Source: GCA-020356105 sp964347475
Lineage (GTDB): Bacteria; Pseudomonadota; Alphaproteobacteria; UBA8366; JADFVY01
Reading direction: 5' to 3'
NCBI GenBank assembly: GCA_964347475.1
Contig: CAYFYY010000002.1
Coordinates: 48,597 to 112,596, forward strand
DNA length: 64,000 bases
The notes beneath the pieces are model-generated. The model was not told the DNA's origin, searched no databases, and saw only the letters and a list, made by a program, of their open reading frames with translations. The position numbers and the translations under genes were made by a program. Positions 20,493 to 29,151 of this stretch are shown piece by piece. How positions within the stretch are numbered: the stretch's first letter is position 1; each line of letters starts with the position of its first letter.

Positions 20493-22091
20493 ATGGACCA
20501 TCCGAGCGACCCTGCACGCCGCGGCCGGACACGTCGCAGACGCGCAAACGGCCACGCCTCGCATCGTCGGCATGCCGGCGGACGGAGCGGCGCCGGTAGC
20601 GTCAATGCCGTCTCGCAATTGCCGTGGAAACAGCCGCGCAACGCCTACCGCCCGGTCGAGGCGCTTTCGGCGGACGCGGTCGAGGAGATTCACGAAGCGT
20701 CGCTCTCGATTCTCGAGGAGATCGGGCTCGACATCCTGAGCGAGGAAGCCCGGTCGATCCTGCGCGCCGCCGGCGCCGATGTCGAAGCGGGCAGCGACCG
20801 GGTCCGGTTCGAGCGCGGCCTGGTCGAAAGCGTGGTGGGCCGTGCGCCGGAGAAGTTCACGCTGCATGCCCGCAACCCGGACCGGTCGCTGACGATCGGG
20901 GGCCACTGGGTGGCATTTTGCGCGGTCGCCAGCGCGCCCAATACGGCCGACATGGACCGCGGCCGGCGTCCCGGTAACAGGACCGATTTCCGGAATTTCG
21001 TAAAGCTTATCCAGACGCTCAACATCATCCACCTGAGCGGCGGTTATACTGTCGAGCCGCTCGATATCCATCCTTCGATCCGTCACCTCGAATGCTTGTC
21101 GGATATCGTGACGATGACCGACAAGGTATTCCACGCCTACTCGCTGGGGCGCGAGCGCATTCGCGACGGCATCGAGATCGCGCGCATCGCCCGCGGCATC
21201 GACGATGCGACACTGGATCGCGAGCCCAGCCTGTTGACGATCGTCAACACCAATTCGCCGCTGAAGATCGACGATCCGATGTGCAGCGGCATCATCGAGA
21301 TGGCCCGGCGCAACCAGGTTGTGGTGCTGACGCCGTTTACGCTCGCCGGGGCGATGGCGCCGGTGACGCTGGCCGGTGCGCTGGCGCAGCAGAATGCAGA
21401 GGCGCTGGCCGGGCTGGTGTTGAGCCAGTCGACGCGCCCCGGCGCCCCCTTCGTCTATGGCGGGTTCACCTCGAACGTCGACATGAAGTCCGGCGCGCCG
21501 GCCTTCGGCACGCCGGAATACATGAAGGCGGCCCTGGCCGGCGGCCAGCTTGCCCGACGTTATCGCCTGCCCTACCGCTCGTCCAACGTGTGTGCAGCCA
21601 ATTCGGTGGATGCTCAGGCGGCATACGAGTCCGTGTTTTCGCTGTGGGGCGCGATCATGGGCGGGGTGAACGTCCTCAAGCACGGGGCCGGCTGGATGGA
21701 AGGGGGCCTGCAGGCCTCGTTCGAGAAGATGATTCTCGACGCCGATCTGTTGCAGATGGTCGCGTCGTTCCTCGAGCCCATCGCGGTGGACGTCGCGACG
21801 CTGGCACTGGATGCGATCCGCGAGGTCGGCCCGGGCGGGCATTTCTTTGGCGCTGCGCACACGATGGCGCGCTATTCCGATGCCTTCTACAGCCCGATCC
21901 TGTCCGACTGGCGCAACTACGAGAGCTGGCAGGAGGCCGGCAGACCCGATGCCGCCGGCAAGGCGAACCGGGTCTGGAAAGCGCTGCTGGCGGATTACGA
22001 GGCGCCGCCGCTCGACCCCGCGATCCGTGACGAGCTGGCGGCGTTCGTCGGTCGCCGCAAGGAGGAGGGGGGCGCGCCGACCGACTTCTGA
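20493..22091 (+). CDS. Trimethylamine methyltransferase (MttB) superfamily protein, non-pyrrolysine
   Basis: 533 residues from the ATG at 20493 (GGAGGAGAG just upstream). The body is a TIM-barrel of the MttB superfamily, with segments EIHEASLSILEEIGLDILSE, YGGFTSNVDMKSGAPAFGTP and the C-terminal HFFGAAHTMARYSDAFYSP. There is no in-frame amber codon, so this is a non-pyrrolysine member; characterised ones demethylate glycine betaine, proline betaine, carnitine and similar quaternary amines, transferring methyl to a corrinoid protein. No corrinoid protein or activator gene is nearby. The adjacent Opp-type transporter may import its substrate. Confidence 0.85.
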   Translation: MDHPSDPARRGRTRRRRANGHASHRRHAGGRSGAGSVNAVSQLPWKQPRNAYRPVEALSADAVEEIHEASLSILEEIGLDILSEEARSILRAAGADVEAGSDRVRFERGLVESVVGRAPEKFTLHARNPDRSLTIGGHWVAFCAVASAPNTADMDRGRRPGNRTDFRNFVKLIQTLNIIHLSGGYTVEPLDIHPSIRHLECLSDIVTMTDKVFHAYSLGRERIRDGIEIARIARGIDDATLDREPSLLTIVNTNSPLKIDDPMCSGIIEMARRNQVVVLTPFTLAGAMAPVTLAGALAQQNAEALAGLVLSQSTRPGAPFVYGGFTSNVDMKSGAPAFGTPEYMKAALAGGQLARRYRLPYRSSNVCAANSVDAQAAYESVFSLWGAIMGGVNVLKHGAGWMEGGLQASFEKMILDADLLQMVASFLEPIAVDVATLALDAIREVGPGGHFFGAAHTMARYSDAFYSPILSDWRNYESWQEAGRPDAAGKANRVWKALLADYEAPPLDPAIRDELAAFVGRRKEEGGAPTDF

Positions 22092-22211
22092 ACCCTCGCG
22101 ACGGTTGTTGCTCGGCAGATCAGTCGGGAGTACCTTTCCGGCAATACCGGATCGGTTCCGGTCAAACCGCACCATGCGGAAATTGCGGAACAAAATATTC
22201 AGGGAGTATCC

Positions 22212-23813
22212 ATGAACATCATGCGCAAATTGCGCCTTCATGGCGCGCTGGCGGGCACCGTCGCCGCGATCGTGCTCGCCACCACAGCAGGGGCCGCCCT
22301 GGCGGAAACCGTCCTTCGGGTCGGCAACATGGGCGAACCGGCTTCGCTCGACCCGCATCACGTTTCCGGCACGTGGGAGAACCGTATCGTCGGCGACATG
22401 TTCCTCGGCCTGACCACCGAAGGACCCGACGGTAAGACGGTCCCCGGTGCGGCGGAAAGCTGGACGGTCAGCAGCGACGGGCTGGTCTACACGTTCAAGA
22501 TCCGCGACCATGTCTGGTCGGACGGCATGCCCGTCACCGCCCACGACTTCGTGTATGCGCTGCGCCGCATCCTGCTTCCCGAAACGGCGGCGGAATATGC
22601 GTCGCTGCTGTACACCATCCAGGGCGCGGAGGCGATCAACACGGGAAAGGCCGCGCCGGGCGCACTCGGCGTACGGGCCATCGATGACCGGACCCTGGAA
22701 ATCACGCTTTCAGGGCCGGCACCGTTTTTCACCGGGCAGCTGACCCACTACACGGCGTATCCTGTGCCCAGGCACGTGGTCGAAAAACACGGCAAGGAGT
22801 GGATCAAGAAGGAGAACATCGTCTCCAACGGCGCCTATGTACTGGACGAATGGGTGCCCAACTCGCACATCAAGCTGGTCAAGAACCCGAAGTTCTACGA
22901 TGCCGCCAGCGTTTCGATCGACACCGTGATCCTGTATCCGCAGGAGGACCGGACCGCCGTCCAGCGGCGCTTCCGGGCCGGCGAGATCGATATCGCGACC
23001 GACTTCGCATCGGACCAGATCGATTGGCTGCGGGCCAACCTTCCGAACGAGACGCGCATCGCGCCGTATCTCGGCATCTACTATTACCCGATCAACACCC
23101 GCAAGCCGCCGTTCAGCGACCGGCGCGTGCGGCAGGCGCTGTCGATGGCGGTCGACAGGGAAACAATCGTAGACAAGGTAATGAAGACCGGAGAAATTGC
23201 CGCCTACAGTTTTGTTCCGCCAGGAACTCTCAACTATGGGGAGCCATCCTACGCGTCGTTCAAGGGCATGAGCCAGGATGCGCGCGTGGCCAAGGCGAAG
23301 CAACTGCTGCGCGAGGCGGGATTCGGCCCGGACAAGCCGCTCAAGTTCCAGCTGCGCTACAACACCTCCGAGAACCACAAGCGGATCGCCGTGGCGGTTG
23401 CGGCCATGTGGAAGAAGCTCGGGGTCGACGTCGAGCTCTACAACAGTGAGGTCAAAGTCCATTACGCCGACCTCAAGCAGGGTCTGTTCGACGTCGCCCG
23501 GGCCGGCTGGATCGCCGACTACAACGACCCGCAGAATTTCCTCTATCTGCTGGAGACGAGGACGGGCGCCAACAACTACGGCGGATATTCGGTCAAGGCG
23601 TTCGACGATTTGATGGACCAGGCGTCGCGCACCGCCGACCTCGAGGCGCGGGCCGAGCTGCTGGCCAAGGCCGAGGCGATCGCCATGGAGGACCAGCCGG
23701 TCATTCCGATCTACTACTACGTTTCCAAGAACCTCGTGGCCCGGCACGTCAAGGGCTGGCAGGATACCGCCAACGACATTCACCGCTGGCGCTATCTGAG
23801 CATCGAGAAGTAA
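22212..23813 (+). CDS. Oligopeptide-type ABC transporter substrate-binding protein (SBP family 5)
   Basis: 533 residues with a Sec signal peptide (about 1-31, cleavage after AALA) and the family 5 signature LRVGNMGEPASLDPHHVSGTW; the core includes ETIVDKVMKTGEIAAYSFVPPG. OppA/DppA-like proteins deliver peptides or other small cargo (opines, glycosides, nickel) to the permease. It opens a five-gene transporter cassette (22212-27648). The cargo cannot be read from sequence; the MttB gene 120 bases upstream hints at a methylated amine or peptide derivative. Confidence 0.92.
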   Translation: MNIMRKLRLHGALAGTVAAIVLATTAGAALAETVLRVGNMGEPASLDPHHVSGTWENRIVGDMFLGLTTEGPDGKTVPGAAESWTVSSDGLVYTFKIRDHVWSDGMPVTAHDFVYALRRILLPETAAEYASLLYTIQGAEAINTGKAAPGALGVRAIDDRTLEITLSGPAPFFTGQLTHYTAYPVPRHVVEKHGKEWIKKENIVSNGAYVLDEWVPNSHIKLVKNPKFYDAASVSIDTVILYPQEDRTAVQRRFRAGEIDIATDFASDQIDWLRANLPNETRIAPYLGIYYYPINTRKPPFSDRRVRQALSMAVDRETIVDKVMKTGEIAAYSFVPPGTLNYGEPSYASFKGMSQDARVAKAKQLLREAGFGPDKPLKFQLRYNTSENHKRIAVAVAAMWKKLGVDVELYNSEVKVHYADLKQGLFDVARAGWIADYNDPQNFLYLLETRTGANNYGGYSVKAFDDLMDQASRTADLEARAELLAKAEAIAMEDQPVIPIYYYVSKNLVARHVKGWQDTANDIHRWRYLSIEK

Positions 23814-23873
23814 CGACAGCCTGACGGTTGCGGTGCGCTCGCGCGAGCGCACCGCCGCCGCGGGCCGCCCGTC

Positions 23874-24797
23874 ATGTTGCGTTACGTCCTCCGCCGCCTG
23901 TTCAGCGCAATCCCGACGCTGCTGATCATCGTAACCATCGCGTTCTTCATGATGCGGATCGCCCCCGGCGGCCCGTTCGACCAGGAGCGCAACCTGCCGC
24001 CGGAGATCGAGGCCAACGTGCTCAAGGCCTACGGCCTCGACAAGCCGCTCGTCGAGCAGTACCTCGACTATGTCGGCGGACTGCTGCGCGGCGATTTCGG
24101 ACCGTCCTTCGAGTTCCGCGATTTCACCGTCCGGGACCTGATCTTCGGCGGCTTCCCGGCCAGCCTGCAGATCGGGTCGATGGCGCTGCTGCTGGCCATC
24201 GTCTTCGGGATCGGCTTCGGCGCCTTCGCGGCGCTGCACCAGAACAGCCGCGTTGACTACGCCGTCATGACCTTCGCCATGACCGGAATCGCGATCCCCA
24301 ACTTCGTCATGGCGCCGATCCTCACCCTGATCCTCGGCGTCTACCTGTCGCTGCTGCCGGTCGCCGGCTGGGGCGACGGTGCGTTCATCAACAAGATCCT
24401 GCCGGTGGTGGCCCTGGCGCTGCCGCAGATCGCCTATATCTCGCGCCTGACCCGTGGCAGCATGGTCGAGGTGCTGAACTCCAACTACATCCGCACGGCA
24501 CGGGCCAAGGGGCTGCGCGAGCGGATCGTCGTCAACCGCCATGCGCTGAAGGGCGCGCTGCTGCCGGTGGTGTCCTATCTCGGCCCGGCGACGGCCGCCG
24601 TGGTGACCGGCTCGGTGGTGATCGAGACGATCTTCGAGGTGCCGGGCATCGGCCGCTATTTCGTGCTCGGGGCGCTGAACCGCGACTATCCGCTGGTGAT
24701 GGGGACCGTCGTCTTCTACGCACTGCTGATCATCGGGCTCAACCTTGTCGTCGACCTGGTCTACGCCTGGCTCGACCCCAAGGTTAGGTTGGAGTGA
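23874..24797 (+). CDS. Oligopeptide-type ABC transporter permease (OppB/DppB family)
   Basis: 307 residues with six predicted membrane helices, beginning MLRYVLRRLFSAIPTLLIIV, the usual OppB N-terminal helix. The cytoplasmic EAA loop (RTARAKGLRERIVVNRHALK) contacts the ATPases. It lies 60 bases after the binding-protein gene, and its stop overlaps the start of the second permease gene, so the two are translationally coupled. Confidence 0.93.
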   Translation: MLRYVLRRLFSAIPTLLIIVTIAFFMMRIAPGGPFDQERNLPPEIEANVLKAYGLDKPLVEQYLDYVGGLLRGDFGPSFEFRDFTVRDLIFGGFPASLQIGSMALLLAIVFGIGFGAFAALHQNSRVDYAVMTFAMTGIAIPNFVMAPILTLILGVYLSLLPVAGWGDGAFINKILPVVALALPQIAYISRLTRGSMVEVLNSNYIRTARAKGLRERIVVNRHALKGALLPVVSYLGPATAAVVTGSVVIETIFEVPGIGRYFVLGALNRDYPLVMGTVVFYALLIIGLNLVVDLVYAWLDPKVRLE

Positions 24798-25696
24798 TGG
24801 TCGGCATCCCGGGCACGGGCGATGCCCTGGCGGGCATGCCCGAGATCCAGGGCCGCAGCCTGTGGCAGGACGCGCGGACAAGGCTGCTGCGCAACCGCGC
24901 CGCCGTGGTCGCGATGGTCGTGCTGGGTATCGTTTCGCTGCTCGCGATCTTCGCGCCGTACCTGTCGCCGCATCCGTTCGACGAGGTCTACTGGGACCGC
25001 ATCCAGGCGCCGCCGGACTTCGCCAACGCGCACTGGTTCGGGACCGACGGCAACGGCCGCGACCTGTTCGTGCGCACCCTCTATGGCGCCCGCATCTCGC
25101 TCATGGTGGGGATCCTTGCGACCGGGGTCAGCCTGCTGATCGGCGTCACTTGGGGGGCGACGGCGGGCTACTTCGGCGGCCGCGTCGACAATCTCATGAT
25201 GCGCTTCGTCGACATCATGTACTCGCTGCCGTTCATGTTCTTCGTGATCCTGCTGATGGTCATGTTCGGCCGCCACATCTGGTTGATCTTCATCGCGCTC
25301 GGCGCCGTCGAGTGGCTGACGATGGCGCGTATCGTGCGTGGCCAGACGCTCTCGGTGCGGCGCCGCGAATTCATAGAAGCGGCACACGCCTCGGGCATCG
25401 GAAGCTTCAAGATCATCTTCCGCCACGTCATCCCGAACGTGCTGGGGCCGGTCATCGTCTACATGACCCTGACCGTGCCGCAGGTGATCCTGACCGAGAG
25501 TTTCCTGTCGTTCCTCGGCCTCGGCGTACAGGAGCCACTGACCAGCTGGGGGGTGCTGATCTCGGAGGGCGCGCGGGTCATGGAGACGGCGCCGTGGATG
25601 CTGATCTTCCCGGCCACCTTCCTGGCCGTCACACTGTTCTGCTTCAACTTCGTCGGCGACGGGCTGCGCGACGCCCTTGACCCGAAGGATCGGTAG
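24794..25696 (+). CDS. Oligopeptide-type ABC transporter permease (OppC/DppC family)
   Basis: 300 residues. It has the OppC N-terminal helix followed by the periplasmic FGTDGNGRDLFVRTLYGARI segment diagnostic for the family and an EAA loop (EFIEAAHASGIGSFKIIFRH). Starts GTG-ATG, overlapping the oppB stop by four bases; the ATG three bases in is equally possible. Pairs with the preceding gene to form the membrane channel. Confidence 0.93.
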   Translation: MMVGIPGTGDALAGMPEIQGRSLWQDARTRLLRNRAAVVAMVVLGIVSLLAIFAPYLSPHPFDEVYWDRIQAPPDFANAHWFGTDGNGRDLFVRTLYGARISLMVGILATGVSLLIGVTWGATAGYFGGRVDNLMMRFVDIMYSLPFMFFVILLMVMFGRHIWLIFIALGAVEWLTMARIVRGQTLSVRRREFIEAAHASGIGSFKIIFRHVIPNVLGPVIVYMTLTVPQVILTESFLSFLGLGVQEPLTSWGVLISEGARVMETAPWMLIFPATFLAVTLFCFNFVGDGLRDALDPKDR

Positions 25697-25699
25697 GAC

Positions 25700-26668
25700 G
25701 TGGCCGCGCTCCTCGAGATCGACGGCCTCGACGTCCGGTTCGACACGCCGGAGGGGGCGGTGTATGCGGTGAACGACCTTGCGCTGCGCATCGATGCCGG
25801 AGAGAGCGTCGGCGTGGTTGGCGAATCCGGCTCCGGCAAGACACAGCTGTTCCTCGCCGTGATGGGGCTGCTGGCGCGCAACGGGCGGGCCTCCGGGCGG
25901 GTTGTGTTCGAGGGCGAGAACATCCTCAACAAGGCGGCGCGGGCGCTGAACCGGATCCGCGGCAATCGCATCTCGATGATCTTCCAGGATCCGATGACGT
26001 CCCTGAATCCCTATCTGAAGATCTCGCGGCAGATGACGGAGCTGCTGGTCGAGCACCGCGGTCTCGATGAGGCCAGGGCGCGGGCGCGCAGCATCGAGAT
26101 GCTGGATCGCGTCGGCATTCCCGAAGCGGCGCAGCGTTTCGACATGTATCCGCACGAATTCTCCGGCGGGATGCGGCAGCGCGCGATGATCGCGATGGCT
26201 CTGCTCTGCGGCCCGGCCCTGCTGATCGCCGACGAGCCGACGACGGCGCTGGACGTGACCATCCAGGCGCAGATCCTGGAGCTGATGACCGGGCTGCGCC
26301 GCGACATCGATACCGCGGTTGTCATGATCACCCATGATCTCGGCGTCGTCGCCGGACTGTGCGACCGCGTCATGGTGATGTATGCCGGCCGCGTGGTGGA
26401 GACGGGCCCCGTGCGCGATATCTTCCGTGCTCCCCGCCACCCCTATACCCAGGGCCTCGTGCATTCGATGCCGCGCCTCGATGAAGCGAAGGCCGAGCTG
26501 CTCGCGACCATCCCGGGCCAGCCGCCGAACCTGCAGTCGCTGCCGGCCGGCTGCGCCTTCCAGGACCGCTGCGCCCATGCCTTCGACCGCTGCCGCGTCG
26601 AGGAGCCGCCGCTGCGCGACTTCGCCCCCGGCCGCGCCGGGGCCTGCCATCTGGAGACCGCGCCATGA
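25700..26668 (+). CDS. ABC transporter ATP-binding protein (OppD/DppD family)
   Basis: 322 residues: Walker A GESGSGKTQ, signature FSGGMRQR, Walker B LLIADEPTTALD and the H-loop ITHDLG. The C-terminal Opp-type domain has the cysteine cluster GCAFQDRCAHAFDRCR seen in OppD/DppD proteins, some of which hold an iron-sulfur cluster. It starts with GTG three bases after oppC and overlaps oppF by four bases. Confidence 0.93.
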   Translation: MAALLEIDGLDVRFDTPEGAVYAVNDLALRIDAGESVGVVGESGSGKTQLFLAVMGLLARNGRASGRVVFEGENILNKAARALNRIRGNRISMIFQDPMTSLNPYLKISRQMTELLVEHRGLDEARARARSIEMLDRVGIPEAAQRFDMYPHEFSGGMRQRAMIAMALLCGPALLIADEPTTALDVTIQAQILELMTGLRRDIDTAVVMITHDLGVVAGLCDRVMVMYAGRVVETGPVRDIFRAPRHPYTQGLVHSMPRLDEAKAELLATIPGQPPNLQSLPAGCAFQDRCAHAFDRCRVEEPPLRDFAPGRAGACHLETAP

Positions 26669-27648
26669 CCGAGCCGATCCTTTCGGTGCGCGATCTGTCG
26701 GTGCATTTTCCGGTGCGCGTGCGCGGCGGCCTGCTGGGCCGCACCGTCCCCCTGCGGGCGGTCGACGGCATCAGCTTCGACCTGCTGCCGGGCGAGACGC
26801 TTGGAATCGTGGGCGAATCGGGGTGCGGCAAGTCCACCCTCGGCCGCGCCGTCCTGCAGCTGGTGCCGCCGACCGCCGGCAGCGTCCTCTGGATGGGGCA
26901 GGAGATCGCCGGCCTCGACGCCCGCGCCATGCGTCCGCGGCGCCGGCAGATGCAGATCGTCTTCCAGGATCCGCTGGCCAGCCTCGACCCGCGCATGACG
27001 ATCGGCGAGATCATCGCCGAGCCGCTGCGCAGCTTCCATCCGCGGATGCCCCGACCCGAGGTGCGCGACCGCGTGCGCGCCATGCTGGGCCGCGTCGGAC
27101 TGTCGCCGCAGATGATCAACCGCTACCCGCATGAATTCTCGGGCGGCCAGTGCCAGCGCATCGGCGTCGCCCGCGCGATGATCCTCGAGCCGGCGCTCAT
27201 CGTGTGCGACGAGCCGGTCTCCGCGCTCGACGTCTCGATCCAGGGTCAGATCATCAACCTGCTCATGGAACTGCAGGCGGAATTCGGCATGTCGCTGATC
27301 TTCATCAGCCATAACCTTGCCGTCGTGCGCCATATCAGCCACCGCATCATGGTGCTCTACCTCGGCCGCGTCATGGAGCTCGCCGACCGCGACACGCTCT
27401 ACCGTACGCCGCGCCACCCGTACAGCAAGGCGCTGATCTCGGCGGTGCCGATCCCCGACCCGGACCTCGCACGGGCGAAGCGGCGCATCGTCCTGGCCGG
27501 CGACCTGCCGTCGCCGGTGGCGCCGCCGTCCGGTTGCGTGTTCCGGACCCGCTGCCCGATCGCCGACGGGCGCTGCGCGCGCGAGGTGCCGGCGCTCGAA
27601 GAGGCAGAGGCCGGCCACCGCGTCGCCTGCCACCACTGGCGGAACTGA
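26665..27648 (+). CDS. ABC transporter ATP-binding protein (OppF/DppF family)
   Basis: 327 residues: Walker A GESGCGKST, signature FSGGQCQRIGVARAM, Walker B LIVCDEPVSALD and H-loop ISHNLAVV. The tail carries GCVFRTRCPIADGRC, the OppF cysteine motif. It is the last gene of the transporter cassette and forms the ATPase heterodimer with the preceding product. Confidence 0.93.
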   Translation: MTEPILSVRDLSVHFPVRVRGGLLGRTVPLRAVDGISFDLLPGETLGIVGESGCGKSTLGRAVLQLVPPTAGSVLWMGQEIAGLDARAMRPRRRQMQIVFQDPLASLDPRMTIGEIIAEPLRSFHPRMPRPEVRDRVRAMLGRVGLSPQMINRYPHEFSGGQCQRIGVARAMILEPALIVCDEPVSALDVSIQGQIINLLMELQAEFGMSLIFISHNLAVVRHISHRIMVLYLGRVMELADRDTLYRTPRHPYSKALISAVPIPDPDLARAKRRIVLAGDLPSPVAPPSGCVFRTRCPIADGRCAREVPALEEAEAGHRVACHHWRN

Positions 27649-27746
27649 GCCGGACACCGCTGGCCCGGCCGAATTCCAGGCACTGGGCCTTTGCCGTGTG
27701 ACCGCTTCCGGCTATGCAGATGTGCGGAGCAGCAGGGAACCGGCCC

Positions 27747-28403
27747 ATGGACGCTTATGCGAAGACCGAACGCACGACACTGAAGCGCGCGCATGAGCGC
27801 GCCAGTTACGACCGTGCCACCGTGCACGCGATCCTCGACGAGGCGCTGATCTGCCACGTCGCATTCCTGCAGGACGGCGCGCCGGCCGTGATTCCCACCG
27901 CGCACTGGCGTGACGGCGATGTGCTGTACATCCACGGCTCCTCGGCCAGCCGCGCCATCCGCGCCCTGGAGGATGGCGGTCCCGCCTGCATCGCGGTGAG
28001 CCTGACTGACGGCCTGGTTCTGGCGCGATCGGGCTACAACCACTCCATCGACTATCGCTCGGTTGTGATCTATGGCAACGCGCGCAAGATCGCCGACGAG
28101 GGCGAGAAGCTTGCGGTCCTGAAGACCTTCATGGAGAAGGTCGCACCGGGCCGCTGGGACGAGCTGCGGCCGCCCAATGATCAGGAGATGAAGGCGACGG
28201 CGGTGCTCGCCTTCAACCTCAACGAAGTCTCGGCCAAGATCCGCGACAAGGGCGTTGAGGACGACCCAGAGGACATGGACGAGCGGGTCTGGGCCGGCGT
28301 GGTGCCGGTGCGCCGCACCTTCGGCAGCCCCGAGCAGGATCCCCAGCTGGCCGGCGATATCGCACTGCCCGCCTACCTGAAGGACTACAAGGGGCCCAGC
28401 TGA
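27747..28403 (+). CDS. Pyridoxamine-5'-phosphate-oxidase-like FMN-binding split-barrel protein
   Basis: 218 residues from the ATG at 27747. The fold is recognised from ILDEALICHVAFLQDGAPAVIPTAHWRD, YIHGSSASRAIRALEDG and RSVVIYGNARKI. These flavin-binding split-barrel proteins (the Nim-like branch) bind FMN or related cofactors and reduce small molecules; a true PNPOx role in vitamin B6 synthesis is unlikely as the PNPOx C-terminal signature is absent. It follows the transporter by about 100 bases on the same strand; a functional link is uncertain. Confidence 0.8.
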   Translation: MDAYAKTERTTLKRAHERASYDRATVHAILDEALICHVAFLQDGAPAVIPTAHWRDGDVLYIHGSSASRAIRALEDGGPACIAVSLTDGLVLARSGYNHSIDYRSVVIYGNARKIADEGEKLAVLKTFMEKVAPGRWDELRPPNDQEMKATAVLAFNLNEVSAKIRDKGVEDDPEDMDERVWAGVVPVRRTFGSPEQDPQLAGDIALPAYLKDYKGPS

Positions 28404-28629
28404 GGGCTATATCCGGGGCGGGGCGCGCGAACCGCGAACGGTCTTCGGGGGACAGCCTCGGCCGCCGAACTATCCTGGTTCTTGCCACACCCCGTGAGGT
28501 TTGATGTCGATCAAGGCATGCGCGCCATGGTACCGCGAAGATGATGGTGCCTGCGCGGACTGCCGGCAGGAAAACGGCAGATCCGGTCAGCCCGGCGATT
28601 CCGGCCGGTGTGCGGGCAAGGAGCGCAAG

Positions 28630-29151
28630 ATGCGGGGAAAATACAGTCTGTTCGGCCTGGTTCTGACGGTCGCCGCCTCGTCGGTCGCGCTGGCGCACGG
28701 CCCGAAGGATATTCCCGACGATCCCATACTGCTCAACCAGTACAAGGAGGCGTATGCCGCCTATCAGCAGAGCGACTATGCCACCGCCCTCGCCAAATGG
28801 CGGCCGCTCGCCGAGCAGGGCAGCTCGGCGGCGCAGCTGTTCGTCGGCTTCATGCACGCCAACGGGCAAGGGGTGGCGAAGGATGACGCCAGGGCGGTGT
28901 ACTGGTACAGCGAGGCCGCTGAACGCGACAATATGGTGGCCCAGGTCCGGCTCGCCATCATGTATCGCGACGGGACCGGCACGGATGCGGACCGCGTCCG
29001 GGCCCTGATGTGGGCCAGGATGGCGGGCCGCAGCGAGCATCACATGCAGAAGGTCGCCCAGGCGCTGCAGCGGTCGCTGGAAAAGACGATGACAGCGGAC
29101 GAGATCGCTGCGGCGGAGGAGATGTTCCATGCACAGTCGAACAAGCACTGA
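28630..29151 (+). CDS. Exported Sel1-repeat protein
   Basis: 173 residues from the ATG at 28630, which directly precedes a signal peptide (MRGKYSLFGLVLTVAASS, cleavage near ALAHG) and has AAGGAG upstream; the open frame upstream to 28501 is ignored. Two Sel1 repeats (AQLFVGFMHANGQGVAKDD and AQVRLAIMYRDGTGTDAD) follow. The 3' end overlaps the next gene by 23 bases, so the pair is probably coexpressed and both proteins are periplasmic. Confidence 0.75.
   Translation: MRGKYSLFGLVLTVAASSVALAHGPKDIPDDPILLNQYKEAYAAYQQSDYATALAKWRPLAEQGSSAAQLFVGFMHANGQGVAKDDARAVYWYSEAAERDNMVAQVRLAIMYRDGTGTDADRVRALMWARMAGRSEHHMQKVAQALQRSLEKTMTADEIAAAEEMFHAQSNKH

Noticed and set aside
20493..22091. Possible pyrrolysine-containing MttB
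   Set aside because: The frame has no in-frame amber codon; it aligns with non-pyrrolysine members, so no Pyl machinery is implied.
20469..24881. Two long minus-strand frames (691 and 723 residues) opposite the MttB and transporter genes
   Set aside because: Antisense to strongly supported genes, no recognisable domain.
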